Of a stretch of 64,000 nucleotides of DNA, positions 57,794 to 64,000 are shown piece by piece. The DNA comes from Acinetobacter apis (GTDB lineage: Bacteria; Pseudomonadota; Gammaproteobacteria; Pseudomonadales; Moraxellaceae), in assembly GCF_900197575.1 (NCBI RefSeq), contig NZ_FZLN01000001.1, positions 1,178,001 through 1,242,000 of the forward strand, in the 5' to 3' direction. Each line of letters begins with the position of its first letter. Position 1 is the first letter of the stretch. The notes beneath the pieces are model-generated. The model ran no database searches. It saw only the letters and a program-made list of their open reading frames with translations, and was not told the origin of the DNA. The position numbers and the translations under genes were made by a program.

Positions 57794-59998
57794 ATGGAAA
57801 TCAAAGTCAATTTTCTCGACAATTTACGATTAGAGGCGAAATTCGATGATTTCACAGTAATCGCTGATCAGCCGATTCGTTATAAAGGTGATGGTTCTGC
57901 ACCAGGACCATTTGATTACTTTTTAGCATCGTCTGCATTGTGTGCTGCTTATTTTGTCAAATTATATTGTTCAAGCCGTGGCATTTCGACAGAACATATT
58001 CGTCTATCACAAAATAATGTGATAGACCCTGAAGACCGCTATAAGCAAACTTTCAAAATTCAGGTGGAATTACCAGCCGATTTATCGGCTAAAGATCGTC
58101 AAGGTATTTTACGGTCAATTGAACGCTGTACCGTTAAGCGTGTTGTTCAAACCGGTCCTGAGTTTATTATTGAAGAAGTCGAAAATTTAGATGCAGATGC
58201 TCAAGCTTTATTATTGCCAAGCACAGCAAGTGAACAACCGACTTATATTGCCGGCAAAGATTTACCACTAGAGCAAACTATTGCCAATATGTCAGAGATT
58301 TTGGCCAAACTTGGCATGAAAATCGAAATTGCTTCATGGCGTAATATTGTTCCGAATGTATGGTCATTGCATATTCGTGATGCTCAATCCCCGATGTGTT
58401 TTACCAACGGCAAAGGTTCAAGCAAAGAAAGTGCGCTTGCTTCTGCATTAGGGGAGTTTATCGAACGACTTAACTGCAATTTCTTTTATAACGATCAGTT
58501 TTGGGGTACAGAGATTGCCAATGCACCATTTGTACATTACCCAAATGAAAAGTGGTTCCAACCAGGACCCAATGATGAATTACCAACTGAAATTTTAGAT
58601 GGCTATTGCTTAGATATTTATAACCCTGAAGATGAGCTTTGCGGCTCACATTTATTTGACACCAACTCAGGCAATACAGAACGTGGCATTTGTGCTCTAC
58701 CTTTTGTGCGTCAGTCTGATGGTGAAACTGTATATTTCCCATCTAATCTGATTGAAAACTTATTTTTAAGTAATGGAATGAGCGCGGGAAATACCCTTGA
58801 AGAAGCTCAAGTACAATGTTTATCTGAAATTTTTGAGCGTGCTGTTAAACGTGAGATTTTAGAGGGTGAAATTACCTTACCTGATGTACCACAAGATGTA
58901 TTAAATCAATATCCGAGCATTGTTGCAGGGATACAAGGTCTTGAAGAACAAGGCTTTCCTGTGATTGTGAAAGATGCGTCATTAGGTGGTCAATACCCTG
59001 TCATGTGTGTCACCTTAATGAACCCGCGAACAGGTGGCGTATTTGCATCATTTGGTGCACACCCTCGCCTTGAAGTGGCATTAGAGCGCAGTCTCACCGA
59101 GTTATTACAAGGGCGGAGCTTTGAAGGTTTAAATGACCTGCCTGAGCCGACATTCAATACGCATGCAGTGACAGAACCAAATAATTTTGTTGAACACTTT
59201 ATTGATTCAAGCGGTGTCGTGTCATGGCATTTCTTTAGTGCAAAGTCGGATTATGAGTTTGTTGAATGGGATTTTTCTGCCCAAGGTGAAGATGCCAATG
59301 CTCAAGAAGCAGCAACCTTATTTGCCCTTCTCAGCGATATGAATAAAGAAGTTTACATGGCTGTTTATGATGACTTAGGTGCAACAGCTTGCCGTATTTT
59401 GGTACCCGGTTACTCTGAAGTGTATTTGGTAGAAGATTTAATTTGGGACAACACCAATAAAGCCTTGCTATTTCGTGAAGATATTTTAAACCTGCATCGC
59501 TTAGATGATGAAAGCTTAGCGGCTTTACTTGAGCGTTTAGAAGAAGCAGATTCAGACGATTACACTGAAATTAAAACGTTAATCGGCATTGAATTTGATG
59601 ACAACACGGTATGGGGTCAATTAACTATTCTCGAGTTAAAATTGCTGATCTATTTAGCACTTGAAGACTTTGAAGAAGCACATGATTTAGTGGGTGCATT
59701 TTTACAATACAACACCAATACGGTTGAGCGCGGCTTATTTTATCGTGCGCTTAATGTTGTACTTGAAGTGACTTTAGATGACGAGTTGGATCTTGCAGAT
59801 TATGAACATCATTTTAGACGTTTATATGGTGATGAACGAATGAATGCTGCACTCGGCTCTATTAATGGAAGCGTACGCTTTTATGGACTAACACCAACCA
59901 ATATGCAGCTTGAAGGTTTAGATCGCCATTTACGCTTAATTGATAGCTACAAAAAACTCCATGCAGCACGTGCGCTTGCGCATCAAATCACCATATAA
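57794..59998 (+). CDS. OsmC-domain/YcaO-domain fusion protein
   Basis: A 734-residue fusion. Residues 1-140 form an OsmC-like domain with both possible redox cysteines: Cys50 in LASSALCAAYF and Cys112 in SIERCTVKRV. Residues 165-560 are a YcaO ATP-dependent cyclodehydratase/phosphorylation domain: GSSKESALASALGEFIER (Glu221, Glu224 region), EEAQVQCLSEIFERAVKREI (Glu345, Glu348, Arg349 region) and LQGRSFEGLNDLPEP. The C-terminal ~170 residues are helical, as in E. coli YcaO. The start at 57794 has AGGTG 7 nt upstream and begins the OsmC fold; a longer frame is rejected. E. coli YcaO has been linked to RimO ribosomal methylthiolation; this role is a guess here. Confidence 0.88.
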   Translation: MEIKVNFLDNLRLEAKFDDFTVIADQPIRYKGDGSAPGPFDYFLASSALCAAYFVKLYCSSRGISTEHIRLSQNNVIDPEDRYKQTFKIQVELPADLSAKDRQGILRSIERCTVKRVVQTGPEFIIEEVENLDADAQALLLPSTASEQPTYIAGKDLPLEQTIANMSEILAKLGMKIEIASWRNIVPNVWSLHIRDAQSPMCFTNGKGSSKESALASALGEFIERLNCNFFYNDQFWGTEIANAPFVHYPNEKWFQPGPNDELPTEILDGYCLDIYNPEDELCGSHLFDTNSGNTERGICALPFVRQSDGETVYFPSNLIENLFLSNGMSAGNTLEEAQVQCLSEIFERAVKREILEGEITLPDVPQDVLNQYPSIVAGIQGLEEQGFPVIVKDASLGGQYPVMCVTLMNPRTGGVFASFGAHPRLEVALERSLTELLQGRSFEGLNDLPEPTFNTHAVTEPNNFVEHFIDSSGVVSWHFFSAKSDYEFVEWDFSAQGEDANAQEAATLFALLSDMNKEVYMAVYDDLGATACRILVPGYSEVYLVEDLIWDNTNKALLFREDILNLHRLDDESLAALLERLEEADSDDYTEIKTLIGIEFDDNTVWGQLTILELKLLIYLALEDFEEAHDLVGAFLQYNTNTVERGLFYRALNVVLEVTLDDELDLADYEHHFRRLYGDERMNAALGSINGSVRFYGLTPTNMQLEGLDRHLRLIDSYKKLHAARALAHQITI

Positions 59999-60005
59999 CT
60001 TTCTA

Positions 60006-60039
60006 TTGGATATGCTTGGAGTTGCCCAAGCATATCCAA
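60006..60039. terminator. 14-bp perfect hairpin between the OsmC-YcaO and LemA genes
   Basis: Arms TTGGATATGCTTGG (60006-60019) and CCAAGCATATCCAA (60026-60039) with a 6-nt loop. No U-tract follows. It lies between two convergent genes. Confidence 0.6.
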
Positions 60040-60062
60040 CCTAAACCTATCTACGTTACCAC

Positions 60063-60779
60063 TTAATTTTTACTGTGATGATCCGCCACTGAACTTGACT
60101 GAGACGGTATAACTTCTTTGGTGATCAAAGCTTGTTCTTTGTCGAGAGCAGGTTTCTTTTGCTGTTCAACTTTATCTCGAATATATTGAGACTTTTCAAC
60201 AAAACGTTGTTTGGTGGCATCATATATTTCCGTCAAACGCTCTGAATGATCAGTATTGAAATTTTTGAGTAGTGTTTGTTCTGTATTTTCTTGATTAAAA
60301 TCTAAATAAGGTGCTTCAGGAAATTTTAAAATATTGGCAATAAATACTGTTGGGATCGTTGAGCGACTGGTATTAAATTCACGGACTGATTCATTATACT
60401 TTTCACGTTGATGTGAAATGTCATTTTCGACCTCATTAATAGTAGTCATCAAACTTTGATAATGCTGATTGGCTTTTAACTCAGGATATTGTTGAATCAC
60501 ACCTTGTATACCAACCAAAGCACTATTGGCATTTGAATGATTGGCAGCAATATTCGATTGGGTCATATTGTCTGAAATAGTCAGGTGCGTTAGATTTTCA
60601 TTTTCTTGGTATTTTTTAGTAACATCAATCAATTGATTTACCAAGTTAATCTTTTTTTGTGTGCTCACAAAAATGTTAGATAAGCATGCTTTGACATGCT
60701 GCGCATTACGCTGTAATTGATTATATGACGTGAATACAAAATAAATAATGGCAACAATAAATATAAAAAATATGATCAT
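60063..60779 (-). CDS. LemA family protein
   Basis: A 238-residue protein anchored by one N-terminal helix (MIIFFIFIVAIIYFVFTSYN), with a long helical outside domain. The LemA signatures QYPELKANQHYQSLMTTINEVENDISHQREKYNESVREFN and IPTVFIANILKFPEAPYL are clear in order (quoted in part). The C-terminal 35 residues are hydrophilic and poorly conserved. Function of LemA proteins is unknown. It is convergent with the OsmC-YcaO gene. Confidence 0.85.
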   Translation of the reverse strand: MIIFFIFIVAIIYFVFTSYNQLQRNAQHVKACLSNIFVSTQKKINLVNQLIDVTKKYQENENLTHLTISDNMTQSNIAANHSNANSALVGIQGVIQQYPELKANQHYQSLMTTINEVENDISHQREKYNESVREFNTSRSTIPTVFIANILKFPEAPYLDFNQENTEQTLLKNFNTDHSERLTEIYDATKQRFVEKSQYIRDKVEQQKKPALDKEQALITKEVIPSQSSSVADHHSKN

Positions 60780-61081
60780 GTAATGTCTCTTTAACCCACG
60801 TGTTATATGTCATGATACATTCAAAAAAGCAAAACAAGTATCATTTTATATATAAATTGTGAATTTATTAATTATAAATATATTTAAAGTACATCTATAG
60901 ACATTACTAAAATGTAATATTCAAATTAAACAGCACTCAGTCATGATTGGTTTGGACTAATTTCATAGTTATTTCATAAAATGACTGATACCAACCCATT
61001 CATGATCAAGATTTAAATCATCATCTCAACACACCATGTTTAATATATATTGAATGCCTATAAACAAGGTACATATCAGAT
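60780..61081. other. 302-bp AT-rich divergent region between lemA and ghrA genes
   Basis: No open frame, repeat or convincing promoter pair seen. It is very AT-rich around 60840-60900 (alternating TA/AT), which can act as an UP-like element. The only nearby element before ghrA is AAGG about 12 nt before its ATG. Confidence 0.4.
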
Positions 61082-62020
61082 ATGAAACAAATCTTACCTT
61101 TTGTATGTCCAAAATCATGGTCAGATGCAGAGAGTTGGAAACATGCTTTACAACAAGCTATGCCGACAGAACATATTGTTTTATTTGATGAGTTGAATCA
61201 AGAAGACTATCTGAACTGTGATGTTGCAATTGTGGCCAATCCTGACCCTAAAGATTTAGACAAACTGCCCCACCTGAAATGGATCAACAGCGTGTGGGCG
61301 GGTGTTGAACACATGGTAGCCAATCACCCCAAAGTCCCGATTGTTCGGTTAATTGATCCTGAACTATCTCATACAATGGCAGAGGCTGTTCTCGCATGGA
61401 CACTCTACTTACACCGCGATATGCCATATTATGCAGCGCAACAAAAGAACCATCAGTGGCAACCTCAAACCTATATCCCTGCCTATGAAAAAACCATTGC
61501 CATATTGGGTTTAGGCGAACTCGGCACTGCTTCTGCACAGCTTTTATCCGCCCATGGCTTTCGTGTATCTGGCTGGAGCCATACTTTAAAAACTGTTCCG
61601 AATGTTTGTTGCTATACAGGTGATGATGGCTTACAACACATGCTTGCAGACGCAGATATTGTGATTTCTTTATTACCCCTCACCCCTGCCACAACAGGCT
61701 TAATCAATGACACTATTTTTGCAGCATTTAAAGCCAATTCATCGCTCATTAATTTTAGTCGAGGTGCAATAGTTCATGATCTTGCATTACGTCATGCATT
61801 AGATTCAAGACACTTAAAACACGCGGTACTCGATGTTTTTCAGCTTGAACCTTTACCTGCTGATGCATGGCATTGGTCACATCAGCATGTCACTGTATTA
61901 CCGCATATTTCGGCACCAACCAACCCATCTACTGCATCAAAAATTGTTGCTCAAAATATTCAAGCGTACCGTCAAAATCAAGTGATTCCTGAATCGGTCG
62001 ATCTTCAAAAAGGATATTAA
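61082..62020 (+). CDS. ghrA: glyoxylate/hydroxypyruvate reductase A
   Basis: A 312-residue D-2-hydroxyacid dehydrogenase. NAD(P)-binding motif IAILGLGELGTASAQLL (about 140-156); the catalytic Arg in LINFSRGAIVHD; Glu and His in VFQLEPLPADAWHWSHQHVTVLPHIS. Length and the absence of a longer N-terminal domain fit GhrA (312 residues in E. coli). Confidence 0.88.
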   Translation: MKQILPFVCPKSWSDAESWKHALQQAMPTEHIVLFDELNQEDYLNCDVAIVANPDPKDLDKLPHLKWINSVWAGVEHMVANHPKVPIVRLIDPELSHTMAEAVLAWTLYLHRDMPYYAAQQKNHQWQPQTYIPAYEKTIAILGLGELGTASAQLLSAHGFRVSGWSHTLKTVPNVCCYTGDDGLQHMLADADIVISLLPLTPATTGLINDTIFAAFKANSSLINFSRGAIVHDLALRHALDSRHLKHAVLDVFQLEPLPADAWHWSHQHVTVLPHISAPTNPSTASKIVAQNIQAYRQNQVIPESVDLQKGY

Positions 62021-62171
62021 CAGCCAATATGTGGTGATATATAACGGATTACCTACATCATCTTCATGAATTAATCACATATTAATCTTGCTGATTTATT
62101 CTGATATAAACAGCAGCCCTTGGGTCGAATTAGCGATGCAAGGCTCTGTTGTTATAAAAGGTGGTATTTAA

Positions 62172-62720
62172 ATGATGCTAAAAACGTATTTAAAACATTG
62201 GCTACCCTCAAGCCAAGCCATCAACTCATCTAAAGTGATGAAAATTTTTGGTCAAAGAACATCAAACCCACTGCTTTGGTATATCAATCGTCACTCTATT
62301 TCAAAAGCTGTGTTCATTGGCGTGTTTTTTGGCTTGCTGCCTATTCCTTTTCACAGTGTTTTAATTGTTTTAGCTATTTTAATGCTCAATGGCAATTTAC
62401 CCATTGGCTTATCATTGGCATGGCTGAGTAACCCACTTACCATTGCCCCTATTTTATATGTTGGGTTTTGGTTTGGTAGCAAACTCTATTCCACCAATAT
62501 GATTGATCAGCACATGCTGTATGAGTTATTCCGTCAAATCTCGAGTTGGATAATGCATTTAGGTCATCAACATATAGATACACGTTTTGCAAAAATCTTA
62601 ATGTCAGGTCTACTGATGGAAGCTTTCCTGTCTGCACTCTTACTTTATGCATTTACACGATTGTTTTGGCGTTGGAGTACATTACACACATGGCAAAAAC
62701 GCCACCATCAGCACAGTTAA
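62172..62720 (+). CDS. DUF2062 membrane protein
   Basis: A 182-residue protein with three or four hydrophobic helices. The DUF2062 signature appears as SKAVFIGVFFGLLPIPFHSVLIVLAI, followed by GNLPIGLSLAWLSNPLTIAPILYVGFWFG. The start is one of two tandem ATGs. The stop is directly adjacent to the stop of the convergent methyltransferase, with no intervening base. Function unknown. Confidence 0.8.
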   Translation: MMLKTYLKHWLPSSQAINSSKVMKIFGQRTSNPLLWYINRHSISKAVFIGVFFGLLPIPFHSVLIVLAILMLNGNLPIGLSLAWLSNPLTIAPILYVGFWFGSKLYSTNMIDQHMLYELFRQISSWIMHLGHQHIDTRFAKILMSGLLMEAFLSALLLYAFTRLFWRWSTLHTWQKRHHQHS

Positions 62721-63485
62721 TTAAGCTTTATTTAACACCATATACATCACATCATTGGTAAAGCTGCCATCTTCTTGAATGGCATAATAAGATGCAATTT
62801 CACTTGATACCCCTTGTTGTAAATAGCGTATGGTTTCGACAGCCATGAGAGGTGTTCGCATTCGTGCAACCCAACTACTAAAATCTAAAGCCAATTTCTG
62901 TTTTTCAATTTGGATTGGATTTAACTTGGCTTGCTCTGCAAATTGTACCCATTCTGCCACAGTGTAATTACGCACATGGCTTAAATCTCGAATCATTTCC
63001 ATGGTTTGAATAAATGTATCTAATACCACTCGTCCTGTGCTAATGGTATCGATAATAATCACTTGACCACTTGGCTTTAAAACTCGATAAATTTCTTGCA
63101 ATGCTTGACCTACATGATGCCAATGATGGGCTGAAAAACGTGTAATGACCATGTCAAATTGTTGATCTTCAAATGCCAACTGTTCGGCAGCACCTTGCTG
63201 TGTATGAATATGATGAAACTGTTGTTGAGCAGCCGTTTGTTGTACCACCTCAAGCATATCTGTGGAAAGATCATAAGCCACGACTTCTTGTGCAAACGGC
63301 GCCACAGCATAACTCACGTGTCCACCACCGCAGCCTAAATCTAAAATCTGTGGTGCTTGCGGTAAACTTTTTATTCTTTGAATGATTTTATCAAACTCAA
63401 TTCCTTGACGGTGAACCATGCTATTTAAGTAATCGTTCGATTTATCTTGATATTGTTTTTGGCTAATTTCATGTTGTGTATTCAT
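62721..63485 (-). CDS. class I SAM-dependent methyltransferase
   Basis: A 254-residue UbiE/YcgJ-like methyltransferase. Motif I is ILDLGCGGGHVSYAVAPF (about 46-63), post-I VVAYDLSTDMLEVVQ, motif II VITRFSAHHWHHVGQAL and motif III EIYRVLKPSGQVIIID. It has no operon partner. Substrate unknown; a small molecule is likely. Confidence 0.85.
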   Translation of the reverse strand: MNTQHEISQKQYQDKSNDYLNSMVHRQGIEFDKIIQRIKSLPQAPQILDLGCGGGHVSYAVAPFAQEVVAYDLSTDMLEVVQQTAAQQQFHHIHTQQGAAEQLAFEDQQFDMVITRFSAHHWHHVGQALQEIYRVLKPSGQVIIIDTISTGRVVLDTFIQTMEMIRDLSHVRNYTVAEWVQFAEQAKLNPIQIEKQKLALDFSSWVARMRTPLMAVETIRYLQQGVSSEIASYYAIQEDGSFTNDVMYMVLNKA

Positions 63486-63803
63486 GGTTTATTCCTTCTC
63501 TTGTGGCTTGAGCTTAGTACAATATAAACCATAATTAAAATTGATTAATTTTTATATAATTAATAACTATTTGGAATATATTTTACTTTTAGAATTAACC
63601 AAAATGACACTATTTATAAAAAAGATGCCGACTTTTATAGAGTATGCTAAAAAGAAAATAAAATGAGTGCATGGACATTTGCACGACAGTTTTGTTTTAA
63701 GGTAAACATGCTTCAATAATAAAAACCAGTGCCAAAATCATACATTGATTGGCATGCATGGATCAGCTGTAAAAAAATAATATTCGGATTATATGGAAAC
63801 ACT
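63486..63803. other. 318-bp region between methyltransferase and MFS genes
   Basis: AT-rich. A hairpin TGCCAA(A)ATC / GATTGGCA (about 63731-63754) lies roughly 50 nt before the MFS start. A 20-codon frame (63604-63666) lacks an SD and family resemblance and is not called. No regulator gene is next to the transporter here. Confidence 0.4.
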
Positions 63804-64000
63804 ATGTCTAATCAACAACCTCGGTATTTAGAAAAACCACCTGATTGGACTGAACATGAGCGACCTATTATTCCAGGCTCTCCCCCTGCGATTGAACACC
63901 CAACACCAAAGCGTTACTTATATTTCATTATTGGAACTTTCATTGCATTAACTGCAAGTTTAAGCAATGGTTTTATCACAGCCAACTTACCTCAACTACA
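63804..64000 (+). CDS. MFS transporter, N-terminal fragment (cut by window end)
   Basis: The frame opens at an ATG preceded by GGAAAC (about 6 nt spacer). The visible 65 codons give a hydrophilic start (SNQQPRYLEKPPDWTEHERP), then a first membrane helix (YLYFIIGTFIALTASLSNGF) followed by ITANLPQL, a motif typical of the first helix of EmrB/DHA2-like exporters. Family is inferred from these few residues; the rest lies beyond the window. Confidence 0.65.
   Translation, partial: MSNQQPRYLEKPPDWTEHERPIIPGSPPAIEHPTPKRYLYFIIGTFIALTASLSNGFITANLPQL

Noticed and set aside
63604..63666. 20-codon frame between the methyltransferase and MFS genes
   Set aside because: Very short, no SD, Lys-rich by virtue of AT content, and no lipobox, signal or similarity.

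Overview
The window is a contiguous piece of a gammaproteobacterial chromosome that I assign to Acinetobacter (Moraxellaceae). The evidence is low GC (roughly 38-40% by eye), a membrane PQQ glucose dehydrogenase of 801 residues beside an OprB porin, a cytoplasmic YkuD enzyme resembling Acinetobacter ElsL, an OsmC-YcaO fusion, and family-level similarity throughout. The species is not resolved. No insertion sequence, prophage, CRISPR array or integron is visible. It looks like core chromosome with small lineage-specific additions.

Layout. 1-5.6 kb: the 3' part of rluB, then a biotin operon on the minus strand (bioH-bioA-bioF-bioC-bioD). 5.7-15 kb: a secreted class A acid phosphatase, a divergent riboflavin synthase-like protein, and an NAD cluster: nadA-nadB (minus), a Nudix-related repressor (NadQ/NrtR type), nadC and glutamine-dependent nadE, with an exported peroxiredoxin and a small HExxH protein between. 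A near-identical 19-bp imperfect palindrome lies at the nadA promoter and at the nadC promoter, so nadAB, nadC and the regulator probably form one regulon. 15-25 kb: tRNA-Met, an EF-hand protein and TonB receptor behind a Fur-box-like site, a nitroreductase, an FUSC membrane protein, a YcxB-like protein, and a PepSY/flavodoxin/FNR reductase that carries a 14-copy 9-bp tandem repeat and a second Fur-like site. 25.3-26 kb: a six-gene Val/Asp tRNA array with a consensus promoter.

26-40 kb: elsL-like and ybaN (coupled), DUF1853, an entericidin-like lipoprotein, dapE, pilH and pilG without the rest of the Pil-Chp cluster, proS, dcd, DUF934-cysI (sulfite reduction), gcd and oprB. 40-51 kb: an AraC-type regulator, an RNA/protein methyltransferase-like gene, TrhA/hemolysin III, yggT-proC, tilS overlapping accA, ppx, trxA, rho and an Ala-rich lipoprotein with a structured leader. 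51-56 kb: ihfA, pheT, pheS, rplT and rpmI, with a leader resembling L20 autoregulatory leaders and no infC upstream, then a GST. 56-64 kb: a TPR protein, an OsmC-YcaO fusion, LemA, ghrA, DUF2062, a SAM methyltransferase and the start of an MFS transporter cut by the window end.

Most genes are ordinary housekeeping. The points that deserve a second look are the NadQ circuit (a sensor whose Nudix-box acidic residues appear replaced by Gln, plus three operator-like sites), the riboflavin synthase homologue with a conserved Asp changed to His, the OsmC-YcaO fusion next to a TPR protein, the structured leader before the Ala-rich lipoprotein, the in-frame VNTR in the iron-regulated reductase, and the amplified Val/Asp tRNA array. 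All motif calls and domain positions come from reading by eye. No database search or folding calculation was run.
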